Position numbers and translations under genes: made by a program. DNA of 34,257 nucleotides, taken from contig JAJTFE010000047.1 of the NCBI GenBank assembly GCA_021298375.1, positions 1 through 34,257 on the forward strand, written 5' to 3'. The notes beneath the pieces are model-generated. The model saw only the letters and a program-made list of their open reading frames with translations, did not search any database and was not told where the DNA came from. Every line of letters begins with the position of its first letter. The first letter of the stretch is position 1. Source of the DNA: Blastopirellula sp. (GTDB taxonomy: Bacteria > Planctomycetota > Planctomycetia > Pirellulales > Pirellulaceae). This document shows, in pieces, positions 24,608 to 33,675 of the stretch.

Positions 24608-26263
24608 GTGAAGTCTCTGTTGCAGAAAGCATGTATTTCGTTGGCATTGCTGGCGCTCGCCGCGCTTCCGCTGCCCCGTTTGGCCGCCCAAAGTGCGGCT
24701 GAACCCTCCATTGTGGTTTCGATCGCCACTTTGGAAGAACAGATGAATGACTTGACCTACTTCGCCGAAGCCGCCGGCATGAAGCCGATGATGATGATGG
24801 CGAAGGCACAAATTGACGGGTTCACCCGCGGTATCGACAAGACCAAGCCAGCCGGCGTGATGATGTATTTCAATGCCGACTCTCCGGAACCGAAGACGGT
24901 CTTTTTCCTGCCAATCGCCAAGCTTGACGACGTGCTCGACAATCTCGCTCAAATGGTGGAATTGGATGAAGACGCCAAGCCGATGCGGATGAGCGCCAAC
25001 GGACAGGATTTTTACATGCAGCAGAGCGGCAGCTATGGTTTCATCTCCGATGACGCCAGCATGCTGGAAAATCTGCCTTCGAATCCTGCGGCTTTGGTGG
25101 GCGACCTCCCGAGCAAGTACAACGTGGGAGCCCGGATTTACGCTCAGCGAATCCCCCAGGAATTGCGCGACCAGATGATCTCGATGATCGAGCAAGGCTA
25201 TCAGCAAAGCCTTGACCAAATGGGCGACGATCTGAATGCCGAACTGCAACAGCAGAACTTTGACATGCAGATGTCCCAGATGAAGAGCATGATTAACGAG
25301 ACCGAGGAACTCGTCCTCGGTTTCAGCATCGACAAGGAAAAGAAGAACCTGCATTTCGACATGCAGATGGTCGGCCAGGAAGGTTCCGTCGTCGCCAAGA
25401 CATCGGAAACCTATCGTTCCACCAAGCCGAGTCGCTTTGGCGGTTTCCTTTTGGACGGCGCGGCTTTCACCGCCAATCTGTGCAGCTCGATTGCCAAGGA
25501 AGACATCGAACGCTCCGCTGCAACCCTGGAACAACTGCACGAACAATGCATCGAGGGAATCGATGAAAATGAAGACATGAGCGACGACGAAAAGGAACTG
25601 GCCGAGAAATTGGCTGAACAGGTCTTTGACGTCGTCAAGGCAACCATTGCGGGTGGTTCGATGGACGCCGGTGCCTGCATGGTGATGGACGACTCGTCGG
25701 CCAATTTGGCTGCCGGCTTCCACTGTGTCGACGCTCCCAAGCTCGAATCAGCCCTTCGCGAAATCGCCAAGGAAGCCGAGAAGCGGGCTGCCGGGCAGTT
25801 TGAGATGGAACTGGACGCCGAGAAGAAATTCGGCGCCCAATTTCACAAGTTCGTGATTCCGGTGCCGGACGAACAAGCCCAGCAGATGTTCGGCGAAAAG
25901 GCGACCATTTACGTCGGGATCGGTTCGGATGTCGTCTACCTGGCGATGGGCAGCAACCCGATGGAATTGCTGGAAAAAGCCGTCAAGGGTGGCGAGGCAG
26001 CACAAGCTGGAACCGCCATGGACATGAACCTTTACCTCGCACCGGTCTTGCGCAAGGCAGCCCAGATGCAGGGCGAGGCGAACATGCAGGCGATGGCCGA
26101 CAAGTTGGCTGAAACCAAGCGCGACCGGGTTCGCGTCAGCAGCTCGGCAATCGACCGCGGTGTCTCCTTTACGCTCGAAATGCAGGACGGCATCCTCGAG
26201 CTGATTGGGCTGGCTGCCCAGCAGATGGGTGGCATGATGGGTGGCCCGGGCGCTGACTTCTAG
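24608..26263 (+). CDS. Large secreted Met-rich protein of unknown function
   Basis: A 551-residue protein starting at GTG 24608. GGGAGG lies 8 bases upstream, while an earlier in-frame TTG at 24602 is too close to that site. The signal peptide is LALLALAALPLPRLAAQ (cleavage near 24-26). The mature protein is acidic, with Met clusters (GMKPMMMMAKA near 60, MQMSQMKSM near 220) and a C-terminal MGGMMGGPGADF. Two segments look related in layout: a beta-rich domain with VVSIATLEEQMNDLTYFAEA and a second half with ANLAAGFHCVDAPKLESALREIA. Lys is mostly AAG and Asp mostly GAC, suggesting strong expression. The family was not recognised; it resembles planctomycete-specific secreted proteins. Confidence 0.8.
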   Translation: MKSLLQKACISLALLALAALPLPRLAAQSAAEPSIVVSIATLEEQMNDLTYFAEAAGMKPMMMMAKAQIDGFTRGIDKTKPAGVMMYFNADSPEPKTVFFLPIAKLDDVLDNLAQMVELDEDAKPMRMSANGQDFYMQQSGSYGFISDDASMLENLPSNPAALVGDLPSKYNVGARIYAQRIPQELRDQMISMIEQGYQQSLDQMGDDLNAELQQQNFDMQMSQMKSMINETEELVLGFSIDKEKKNLHFDMQMVGQEGSVVAKTSETYRSTKPSRFGGFLLDGAAFTANLCSSIAKEDIERSAATLEQLHEQCIEGIDENEDMSDDEKELAEKLAEQVFDVVKATIAGGSMDAGACMVMDDSSANLAAGFHCVDAPKLESALREIAKEAEKRAAGQFEMELDAEKKFGAQFHKFVIPVPDEQAQQMFGEKATIYVGIGSDVVYLAMGSNPMELLEKAVKGGEAAQAGTAMDMNLYLAPVLRKAAQMQGEANMQAMADKLAETKRDRVRVSSSAIDRGVSFTLEMQDGILELIGLAAQQMGGMMGGPGADF

Positions 26264-26367
26264 TCCTCGGAGCTGGCTCCGCAATGATTTCCTCGGAGCT
26301 GGCTCCGCAATGATTTCCTCGGAGCTGGCTCCGCAATGATTTCTTCGGAGCTGGCTCCCGAATGGGA
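26264..26367. repeat. 26-bp tandem repeat with palindromic core, directly after a stop codon
   Basis: There are three perfect 26-base units (starts 26264, 26290, 26316) and a fourth partial unit from 26342. The first unit begins at the base after the TAG stop of the secreted-protein gene. Each unit contains CGGAGCTGGCTCCG, an inverted repeat able to form CGGAG-CTGG-CTCCG. Confidence 0.9.
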
Positions 26368-26375
26368 GCAGCTCT
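26347..26375 (+). other. Long hairpin at the end of the repeat array
   Basis: The diverged fourth repeat unit extends into an 11-bp stem. GAGCTG (26348-26353), a bulged G, and CTCCC (26355-26359) pair with GGGAG (26364-26368) and CAGCTC (26369-26374) around GAAT. A further G·U pair can close it. It lies in the 3' untranslated region of the secreted-protein gene, upstream of the intrinsic terminator. Confidence 0.6.
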
Positions 26376-26458
26376 CGGGGGAAACAACCAACTGTCCGGC
26401 GAAATCGGCTCGGCCGAGGAAAAAATCGGCCGAACGATTATTCAGAAATTTGCCAAGG

Positions 26459-26489
26459 AGCCCGGGAGTCATCTTCCGGGCTTTTTTTT
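26459..26489 (+). terminator. Intrinsic terminator of the Met-rich secreted protein gene
   Basis: AGCCCGG (26459-26465) pairs with CCGGGCT (26476-26482) around a 10-base loop, and an eight-T run (26482-26489) follows. This is a classical Rho-independent terminator, about 196 bases after the stop codon, so the mRNA keeps the repeat array as 3' UTR. Confidence 0.85.
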
Positions 26490-26609
26490 GGGCCACTCCC
26501 GGCGACCTTGAATCCGTTTCCCCCAGAGTCCTTGCCAGTTGTTTGGAGTCCGGCCCGGGTTCAGAACCAGGCCGCATGAGGAGCAACGTTTGCGCGGGTC
26601 CCCGTAAAC

Positions 26610-26652
26610 GCATCAAGCCCGCCGAAAGCTCGAGCTTCCAGCGGGCTGATGC
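26610..26652. other. Long inverted repeat between convergent genes
   Basis: GCATC and AGCCCGC (26610-26622, one bulged A) pair with GCGGGCT and GATGC (26641-26652). The loop region can itself pair through AAGCT-CG-AGCTT. It lies 39 bases beyond the stop of the minus-strand lipoprotein gene and may act as its terminator or RNA end, although the following U-tract is weak. Confidence 0.5.
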
Positions 26653-26690
26653 AATGATTTTCGAAATTGGGCCAAGGCCCCTTGCCGGGA

Positions 26691-26921
26691 CTATTTGCCG
26701 CCCAAGGTCTGGCTGCGGGCCTCTTTCAGGGCAGCCGCTTCACGGCTGAGCTTGAATTCCGGGCCCTTGGGGAAGTATTGGATGTCGTCGTTCAGGTAGT
26801 AACCGCTCGGCAGCGTTTGGCCACCGACGTTCACTTGGCAGCCGACGGAAGCGGCCGAAGCCAGAACCAGCATGCCGGCGACAAGAGTGTGAAAAGTTCG
26901 CGATGGCGTCAATGATTTCAT
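26691..26921 (-). CDS. Small lipoprotein
   Basis: A 76-residue protein. A signal segment (FHTLVAGMLVLASAASVGC) ends in a lipobox-like ASVGC, so C28 is likely lipidated and the protein membrane-anchored. The mature part is short: a segment VNVGGQTLPSGYYLNDDIQYF followed by a helical EFKLSREAAALKEARS. This layout is common in small planctomycete secreted proteins of unknown function. ATG at 26921 is preceded by GGAG about 11 bases upstream. It is convergent with the Met-rich protein gene and divergent from the CHAT-like gene. Confidence 0.75.
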   Translation of the reverse strand: MKSLTPSRTFHTLVAGMLVLASAASVGCQVNVGGQTLPSGYYLNDDIQYFPKGPEFKLSREAAALKEARSQTLGGK

Positions 26922-27329
26922 TTCAATCCAAGCTCCGTTCGACGTTCCGGCGGCAGTGTTCCCAATGCCAGTCAGTCCTGCCTCACAATTGAGATAATCG
27001 TCACAAACTGTATCGGCGCCAGATCCGGCAGACTTTGACGATTTCCGGGAAAATACTTCCCTGTGAACTTGGGCAATTTATTCGGCTCCCGTTCGCGCCC
27101 GGACCGATAAACCGTTCGTAAGCTTGGCAAGCGCGGTAAGATTACCCCGGCAAGGCGAATCCCGTACCACCCCTTCTTCCGCGGGCCCAATCCGGCTCCA
27201 ACAGCGACACGCCACCAGCGGATCGCAAAGGAATCGTCGCTCTGAAGGAACGCAACGCCTCGAGGGTCAGCGCCCGACAGGTGCTCGCTACTCCCCGGGG
27301 AGGTCAGCTTAATTATCCAGGAATCAGCC
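26922..27329. other. Divergent intergenic region
   Basis: This is 408 bases between the divergent lipoprotein and CHAT-like genes. It should contain both promoters. The part at 26980-27020 is AT-richer than its surroundings, but no clean -10/-35 pair, repeat or gene was identified. Confidence 0.45.
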
Positions 27330-30300
27330 ATGTTGCAGTTTCAGCCTTTTGGGTTCAGGCCGTGGTGGGCATTTGCGTTGCTGCTTTGTGGTGTTGCAGC
27401 GGCAACGCCAGTCGAGGCGCAAACGGGCGTGTTGGGTTCCAACCGCATCCCCAGCGCCAGCTATTACCTGATGCTGCCTGACTTTTATGACGGCAATTAT
27501 CGCGAAGTGTCCCGCGACTTCACAAACGCCCGGGGTGCGATCCGGTTCGGCACGGATATGTACCTGGACTCGGTCTGTTACTGGACGATGGCGGGCGAGT
27601 GCAACTACCTGACAGGCAATTATCCCGCGGCGGTGGAGTTGTATGAGTCGGCGCTGAATCTCTACCTGAAATTCGCAGCCGGCGGTTGGCAACAGCGAAT
27701 CCAGCCTCTGCAACCGATGAACGCGGTCGTCAATCCCTTTCAGGCCGCGCAAATCAATTGGGGGCAGTCAACCCGTACGTTCACGATTCCCGCACTACCC
27801 GATGGCTTCCAGGTGCTCTTCGGCCGCTTGGATAACGAGCGGGTCGCTCAGCAAGGCGGCGTGATTCAGAATCCGGAATTCCGTCAGGTTGACGTCACCG
27901 AGATCATGCGTTGCACCGCGTTGTCGCTGCACCGCCGACGGATGCTCAAGGGAGTCACCTCGCGGCTCGACCCGTTCAGCACCCGCTGTCTTGAGGTCCT
28001 GGAACCTTTGGAGCATGGCGACGGCAGCTTGCTGGGGGCGTGGAACGGGATTGCCCTGGGCATTGCCTTGGCCAGCCTCGAAGACTTCGACAAAGCCCAG
28101 CAGGTCCTCGTCCGCTCGCTGCAGTTCAATGGCGGGATGGACCATCCGCTCACGCCGGTTGGTCTCCTGGAACTGGCAATCATCAAGTATCAACTGGGCG
28201 ATTTGAGCGAGGCCGCCAACTATGCTCTGGAGGCGTCTTACTCGGCCGCCATCTATCGGCAATACGATCTGGTCGACGAGGCCCTTTCGCTCGGCTCGAC
28301 GATTCACCTGGCTCAGCAGCGGACTCCCTATCCGCCGCTGGTCAATGCGATTTCCTGGCTCGGCCGGGAGCGGGCCCGATTCGCCCAGACCTCGCTGACC
28401 ATCCGCCTCGCCGAATGCTACTCCGAAGCGGGAGACTCGGTCAGTTCTGCGCGACTGCTGGCCGAAGTCAGCCGCGTGGCGGGAAGGCTGAGCAGCACGC
28501 TCGCCGGCCGACTCGGTTATCTGGTCGCGCTCAACCTGTTTCTGGAGGGAAACTTCGACGCGGGACGCTTGCAGCTGGCTGAAGCGATGACCCTCTTTCA
28601 GAGCAGTTCGCGCTGGCTCTATCAACTCGGGCTCGCGGACACGCTGACCCTGAGCAAAAAGATCTCCGACCGCCAGTCTGATTTGCTGTATGGACTTCTG
28701 CTGCGCGATCCGCTGGACAGTGAATGGCAGACCGAGCCGATCGAAGCGATGAGTTTTCTGACCTCCAATCATCTGGGGCCGATGGAGCGTTGGTTTACGA
28801 TTGCAATTACCAATCGGGATTTCGAGCATGCGATTGAGATTGCCGAACTTCTCCGCCGGCATCGGTTTTTTGCCATGCTGCCTCTGGCCGGGAGACAATT
28901 GGCCTTCCGCTGGCTGATGCACGCACCTCAAGAGTCGGTATCCGAGGCGGTGATCAACCGAAGGACCGATTTTCTCACCCGCTTCCCCGCATACAAGCAA
29001 CTCTGCGACCGGGCTGATCAATTGCAGCAGCAACTGCTGGCACTGCCGATGCTCACCGATCCAGATACCGACCAGCGCAAGGAGCAAATGGCGGCGTTTG
29101 TCGAGCTGATGAAAATCTCACAGGCCCAGGAGGCGGGACTGGGAAGCTTTGCCCTCCGCCGGGAGGCAGCTTCGATGAGTTTCCCCCCGGTCATCTCGGC
29201 GACCAGCATGCGGAGTGAGATTCAAGCCAACCAGCTGGTGATCTACACAGTTGCTGCGGGCGAAACCGTGTACTTTTTCGCAATCGACATTCAAGGCGCC
29301 AAGCTGCTTTCGTTTCAGCCCCTGAAAAAGGTTGCTGGCGAGATCAACCAGCTGATGAAGGACGCCAACCTCAGCGAGCGGGGCTTTGACCCCAAGCTGA
29401 TTGCCGAACAGAATTGGCAGGAGACTGCTTACAAGGTCGGCGCCAATTGGTTGCCGCAACTCGACCTCTCGCCGTTGGGCGAGGAGAGCGAGATCATTAT
29501 CATCCCCGATGGCATTCTCTGGTACGTTCCTTTCGAACTGCTGCGCTTTGGAGCGGCTCCCGACACTGCCCAATCGCTGTTTGACCTGGGGGCAATCCGC
29601 TACTCCCCCACGCTCGCGCTCGCCCTTCAGGCACAACGGCCTTACAAGCAGTGGAGCCGAACGGCTGTCTTTTCCGGCCCGCTGAGCAATCGTTTCGAAG
29701 CCGAATGGACGGCGGCTCAAGTGACTGACTATCAGAAGGTCTCGCCCTCGATCGTCAATATCTCCGAGCGGCTCGACATCCCCACAAATCTCTTCAATAC
29801 CGTGCTCGATCAGGTGGTGGTCTGGACGGAGTCGGCCCGAGTGGAAAAAAGCGGCCCCTTCGGCGTGGTCCCCGCGGAGAAGGACCGGGGCAAGAATGGA
29901 AGCAATCTGGCCGGCTGGATGTCGTTGCCTTACGCCGGCGCCGAGCATGTGGTGCTCCCCTGTTTTGCCGGTGCAGCAGATAACGGAGTCCGGGGTAATG
30001 CCGACGGGCATGAGTTCTTCGTCGTCGCCTGCGCGATGCTCTCTTCGGGAACCCGGACGATGCTCATCAGTCGCTGGAATGTCGGCGGGGAAAGCGTCCT
30101 GAAGGCGACGCGAAAGTACCTCGATGATGTCGCAGCAGATTACGCCCCCAGTCGCGCCTGGCACCGCGCCGCTCAGTCTCTCCAGCAGACACCGCTGGAC
30201 TGGAACCGGGAAACGCGACTGAAGCCGATGAACACTCCTCCCGAATTGACCGGCGCCCATCCAGTGTTCTGGTCCGGTTACATGTTGCTCGATGTCCCTA

Positions 30301-30659
30301 CCAAGCACACCTACCGCAACGGCCGCGAAGAGGCCGAAGCCGGACCGCTGCCTGAGAACGCTCCTCCCCCCGGTGATGCCCCAGCGGGAAAAAAACAGGA
30401 TGCACCGGGCGCTCCTGAACCGGGCGTTCCGCCGGGAGATAAACTCCCCGGAGAAGGTGATGGAGAACCCGCGGCCGACGAAGCCGAGGAGATGCTCCCA
30501 GACGCCGGCGCACCCGAAGCGCCATCAGAAAAAGGCAAACAGCAGCCTGAAGCGAACGCGCCGCCATCGCCGGTCAAGCCAAGCGAACCGCCCGCAGCGC
30601 CCCCCGGCAAAAAGGGTGGCGGCGAAAAGAGTGGTGGCAAAAAGGGTGGCGGCGGGTAA
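27330..30659 (+). CDS. Giant secreted helical-repeat protein with degenerate CHAT-like domain
   Basis: A 1109-residue protein. A signal peptide covers about 1-31 (WAFALLLCGVAAATPVEAQ). Helical TPR-like repeats (GNYPAAVELYESALNLY, EDFDKAQQVLVRSLQF, GDLSEAANYALEAS and others) follow to about 600. A C-terminal CHAT-like domain lies at about 640-1010, with IIIIPDGILWYVPFELL, AEHVVLPCFAGA (Cys at 878), FFVVACAMLSSGTRTMLISRWNV and HPVFWSGYMLLD. The strand that normally carries the catalytic His (hHfATHG) reads VVVWTESA, so the His is missing and protease activity is doubtful. The last 100 residues are Pro/Glu/Gly/Lys-rich, ending in a Gly-Lys run. The ATG has AGGA 8 bases upstream. It is probably a periplasmic scaffold or binding protein. 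CHAT proteases are usually cytoplasmic, so export is itself unusual. Confidence 0.75.
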   Translation: MLQFQPFGFRPWWAFALLLCGVAAATPVEAQTGVLGSNRIPSASYYLMLPDFYDGNYREVSRDFTNARGAIRFGTDMYLDSVCYWTMAGECNYLTGNYPAAVELYESALNLYLKFAAGGWQQRIQPLQPMNAVVNPFQAAQINWGQSTRTFTIPALPDGFQVLFGRLDNERVAQQGGVIQNPEFRQVDVTEIMRCTALSLHRRRMLKGVTSRLDPFSTRCLEVLEPLEHGDGSLLGAWNGIALGIALASLEDFDKAQQVLVRSLQFNGGMDHPLTPVGLLELAIIKYQLGDLSEAANYALEASYSAAIYRQYDLVDEALSLGSTIHLAQQRTPYPPLVNAISWLGRERARFAQTSLTIRLAECYSEAGDSVSSARLLAEVSRVAGRLSSTLAGRLGYLVALNLFLEGNFDAGRLQLAEAMTLFQSSSRWLYQLGLADTLTLSKKISDRQSDLLYGLLLRDPLDSEWQTEPIEAMSFLTSNHLGPMERWFTIAITNRDFEHAIEIAELLRRHRFFAMLPLAGRQLAFRWLMHAPQESVSEAVINRRTDFLTRFPAYKQLCDRADQLQQQLLALPMLTDPDTDQRKEQMAAFVELMKISQAQEAGLGSFALRREAASMSFPPVISATSMRSEIQANQLVIYTVAAGETVYFFAIDIQGAKLLSFQPLKKVAGEINQLMKDANLSERGFDPKLIAEQNWQETAYKVGANWLPQLDLSPLGEESEIIIIPDGILWYVPFELLRFGAAPDTAQSLFDLGAIRYSPTLALALQAQRPYKQWSRTAVFSGPLSNRFEAEWTAAQVTDYQKVSPSIVNISERLDIPTNLFNTVLDQVVVWTESARVEKSGPFGVVPAEKDRGKNGSNLAGWMSLPYAGAEHVVLPCFAGAADNGVRGNADGHEFFVVACAMLSSGTRTMLISRWNVGGESVLKATRKYLDDVAADYAPSRAWHRAAQSLQQTPLDWNRETRLKPMNTPPELTGAHPVFWSGYMLLDVPTKHTYRNGREEAEAGPLPENAPPPGDAPAGKKQDAPGAPEPGVPPGDKLPGEGDGEPAADEAEEMLPDAGAPEAPSEKGKQQPEANAPPSPVKPSEPPAAPPGKKGGGEKSGGKKGGGG

Positions 30660-30676
30660 CCGGGACCAGGCTCCGG

Positions 30677-31888
30677 CTACGGCAACGGCAACCGTCGGCT
30701 TAACTCGCCGGGGCTCGCCGTCAGGCGGATGTAGCCCTCACCGGCCGCCCCGAAACCGCTGCCGGGCGTGCAGACCACGTGACACTGCTTGAGCAGCGTA
30801 TCGAAGAACTCCCAGCTGCTCGCTCCAGCGGGCGTCCGCACCCACACGTAGGGGGCATGCACGCCGCCGTACGCAGTCAGCCCTGCAGCAGCGAGTCCAT
30901 CGCGGAGCACGCGGGCGTTCTCCATGTAGAACCGCACCAGCCCCCGGACCTGCTCGCGTCCAGCGGGGGTGTAAATTGCGGCTGCTCCGCGCTGAACTGG
31001 GTACGAAACGCCATTGAACTTCGTCGTGTGCCTTCGCAACCAAAGCGGCTGGAGCGGGCGCACCTCACCGCCGCGAGTCGTTGCCTCAAGTTCTTTCGGG
31101 ACCACGGTGAAGGCGCAGCGGACGCCAGTAAAGCCAGCCGTTTTGCTGAAGCTCCGCATCTCAATCGCGACTTTCCGCGCTCCCGGAATCTCATAGATGG
31201 AGCGGGGTAACGAGGCGTCGGAAATAAAGGCCTCGTAAGCCGCATCAAACAGAATCAGGCTGCGGTTCGCTTGCGCGTACTCTACCCACCGCGTCAACGC
31301 AGTTCGATCGAGCACTGTGCCCGTTGGATTATTGGGCGAGCAAAGGTAAATCACGTCAACCGGCTCGGCTGGCAGTGGCGGCGAGAAGCCGTTGGCGGCC
31401 GTCATCGGCAGGTAAACCAGGCCAGCGAACTGTCCATTCGAGGCAACAGTTCCGGTATTGCCGGCCATCACGTTGGTGTCGACATAGACCGGATAGACCG
31501 GGTCCGTGATCGCAATCCGGTTGTCGTTGCCCAGGATGTCGAGCAAGCTGCCACAATCGCATTTCGAACCATCGGAGACAAAGACTTCGTCGGCGGCAAC
31601 TTCGACCCCGTGATCGCGGTAGTCATGCTGGGCAATTGCAGCCCGCAAAAACTCATAGCCCTGCTCGGGTCCGTAGCCGCGAAACGTCTCACGCTTTGCC
31701 AGTTCGTCGATCGCCGCGTGCATCGCCTCGATCACTGCCGGGGGCAGAGGTTCGGTCACATCACCAATCCCCATCCGAATAATCCTGGCAGCGGGATTGC
31801 TGGCGGCAAACGCAGTCACCCGGCGGCCGATCTCCGGGAACAGATACCCCGCCTGCAATTTCAGAAAATTCTCGTTCAATCGCGCCAT
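30677..31888 (-). CDS. dapL: LL-diaminopimelate aminotransferase
   Basis: A 403-residue fold-type I PLP aminotransferase that converts tetrahydrodipicolinate directly to LL-diaminopimelate in lysine and peptidoglycan-precursor synthesis. Landmarks are the opening [66 protein letters not shown], and the PLP lysine in [16 protein letters not shown]. The route is known from plants, Chlamydiae, Planctomycetes and some others, so the gene supports the phylum call. GGAG precedes the ATG by about 7 bases. The last 15 residues after GEGYIRLTA diverge from the usual ending and look slightly shortened; the end runs into a low-complexity stretch. It is convergent with the CHAT-like gene, 17 bases away. 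Confidence 0.95.
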   Translation of the reverse strand: MARLNENFLKLQAGYLFPEIGRRVTAFAASNPAARIIRMGIGDVTEPLPPAVIEAMHAAIDELAKRETFRGYGPEQGYEFLRAAIAQHDYRDHGVEVAADEVFVSDGSKCDCGSLLDILGNDNRIAITDPVYPVYVDTNVMAGNTGTVASNGQFAGLVYLPMTAANGFSPPLPAEPVDVIYLCSPNNPTGTVLDRTALTRWVEYAQANRSLILFDAAYEAFISDASLPRSIYEIPGARKVAIEMRSFSKTAGFTGVRCAFTVVPKELEATTRGGEVRPLQPLWLRRHTTKFNGVSYPVQRGAAAIYTPAGREQVRGLVRFYMENARVLRDGLAAAGLTAYGGVHAPYVWVRTPAGASSWEFFDTLLKQCHVVCTPGSGFGAAGEGYIRLTASPGELSRRLPLP

Positions 31889-32003
31889 CGCGTCTCCAAC
31901 TCCATCAAAGTTAACTCGGTCAAGTCACTGCCAAACCGGATACCTGGGTCCGCTGTTCGCAACGCCCCCCGGCTCCGCACCCGATTCAGCCGTTGCCACG
32001 TTT

Positions 32004-33599
32004 TCAGGCCATGAGCAGCACGGCAAACGTAGTCACCATAAAATTGTTCAGGGCGTGCATGAAGATGGGAGCGATCAAGGAATCGCGCCACTGCCGGACC
32101 AGTGAAAATCCGATCGCCAGCGTGGTCAGGACTGGGATTCCAAACGCGCCTTGGGGGTGGATCGCGGCAAAAACCAGAGAATTGAGCAACGCTGAAATCG
32201 CCACGCTGGCAAACCGTCCAAGCCCAGCCGAACGATCGCGCAGACTGCGGAACAGCACTCCGCGAAACATGGTTTCTTCGACAATCGGTGCCGCCACACA
32301 AGTCGCAAGATAAATCAGGCCGATGACGATCCAATCACCGGATGCGATGTAACCAATAATGGGGTGGATCGGCGCCGAGCTTCCAGCCAGTTCGTGCTCG
32401 CCACGGTCCGCCATGATCAACCCAGCCACGACCAACGTCGCCAACAACGCCAGTCCCATCAGCGGCGTGCAACTGGCGTACCCGGCCAAGCCGGCAAACA
32501 CGTCGGAGATCGGGCGGGGGGTCGTCCAGCCAATATCCTCACGAACCTGGGCAAAGCTGACTCCCCGAAAAACGGGCCAGGCGAGCGCCAGCAAGGAGAC
32601 GAAGAAAATGGTTGGCAAGGCGGCCATCTGGAAATGCAATCCCAGCGGGAACTGTTGCAGCAATGCGCCCAAGGCAAATTGGGCCATGAAGAAACCGACC
32701 AGCCAGATCGCGAACGTTTCTGCGTAGATCGGTCCGCGTCCAACCCGGTCGGGCATCCAACTCTGCAGGCGGCCAAGGACGAGCATCATCAAAAAAACCA
32801 GCAGTCCAAAACAGCCCGCCAAAACAAACGCCAGGCCGACTCCCATCGCGCTGAACAGCACGACCGTCCCTTTCGCAGCTTGATTCCGAACCTCGGCCCG
32901 GCCCGCCCCCGGCAACTCTTCGGGATTCAAGGCGAGGCGCCCAAACCAACGCAACTGCTTCGTGAGATACTCTTTTTCCTCAGCGGTCAGCGCATCTTCG
33001 GCGAGCGCCCCGTTCTCAAGTCGCGCCTCGAGCAGTTTCTGCACCACTCCACGCAGCTTTTGTTGCCGCTCATTGGGCTGATAGCCTTCTCGTTCAACCA
33101 GTTCGTCGATTCGCTCCAGTTGATGCAAACCCGCTTCCGGACCATCAAATTCATTGAGCGCCAACGCCTGGCAGTAGCGCTGCTCCAGCGGCCCGGAATC
33201 AAGTTGGCCCAGCATGTCCTCCAAGTTGCCCTGTTGCTGGAACTGCGGAGCCAGTTCCTGGGAAAAGTACAGCATCTTCCCCAGGATCTCGGCATTGGTG
33301 ACTTCGGTTACAGGCTGTTCCCAATCTCGCTCCGCCAGTTCGGGCCGGAGAAACACATTCGAAATGAACAGCAAACCCGTAAGCCCAAAGATCGCCAACC
33401 ATGCCAGAAGTTCACCCGCCGAAAATGGCAACGGCAGCAACGCCCCGGCCGCTGGGGACGCCCCGGCCGCCGGGGACGACTCGGCCGCTGGGGACGACTC
33501 GGCTGGTTCTTTTGGGTAAGCAGAAGTCACGGGCAATTCAGGAGCGGGCCGGTACTGCGGTTGCTGCCAAGGTGGGGGTGAATTGGGATCGAAGCTCAC
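32004..33599 (-). CDS. CPBP-family intramembrane metalloprotease with N-terminal soluble part
   Basis: A 531-residue membrane protein of the CPBP/ABI (CAAX protease, type II) family. The active-site motifs are E441-E442-x3-R446 in IVEETMFRG, H481 in VFAAIHPQG and H515/N519 in FMHALNNF. Several hydrophobic helices cover about 65-82, 245-275, 295-310, 325-345, 380-397 and the C-terminus. Residues 85-240 form a soluble, largely helical segment between the first helix and the rest, and the N-terminus is Pro/Ser/Ala-rich with a short repeat. The start is GTG at 33599 with AGGAG 5 bases upstream. The substrate is unknown; some relatives are self-immunity or prenyl-protein proteases, others act in signalling. 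Confidence 0.85.
   Translation of the reverse strand: MSFDPNSPPPWQQPQYRPAPELPVTSAYPKEPAESSPAAESSPAAGASPAAGALLPLPFSAGELLAWLAIFGLTGLLFISNVFLRPELAERDWEQPVTEVTNAEILGKMLYFSQELAPQFQQQGNLEDMLGQLDSGPLEQRYCQALALNEFDGPEAGLHQLERIDELVEREGYQPNERQQKLRGVVQKLLEARLENGALAEDALTAEEKEYLTKQLRWFGRLALNPEELPGAGRAEVRNQAAKGTVVLFSAMGVGLAFVLAGCFGLLVFLMMLVLGRLQSWMPDRVGRGPIYAETFAIWLVGFFMAQFALGALLQQFPLGLHFQMAALPTIFFVSLLALAWPVFRGVSFAQVREDIGWTTPRPISDVFAGLAGYASCTPLMGLALLATLVVAGLIMADRGEHELAGSSAPIHPIIGYIASGDWIVIGLIYLATCVAAPIVEETMFRGVLFRSLRDRSAGLGRFASVAISALLNSLVFAAIHPQGAFGIPVLTTLAIGFSLVRQWRDSLIAPIFMHALNNFMVTTFAVLLMA
33442..33509. repeat. 18-bp tandem repeat inside the CPBP gene
   Basis: GCCCCGGCCGCTGGGGAC (33442) is followed by two near-identical 18-base copies (33460, 33478) and a partial fourth. 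In the coding frame it gives the repeated hexapeptide ESSPAA/GASPAA at residues about 34-52. Because the unit is a multiple of three, copy-number change would alter length without a frameshift. Confidence 0.85.
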
Positions 33600-33675
33600 A
33601 AAGGCTCCTGCTCTTGAATGAAAGGCAGCGAACGACCGTCCTGCCGCGTCAAATCAGCATACAAAACTCACCGCC

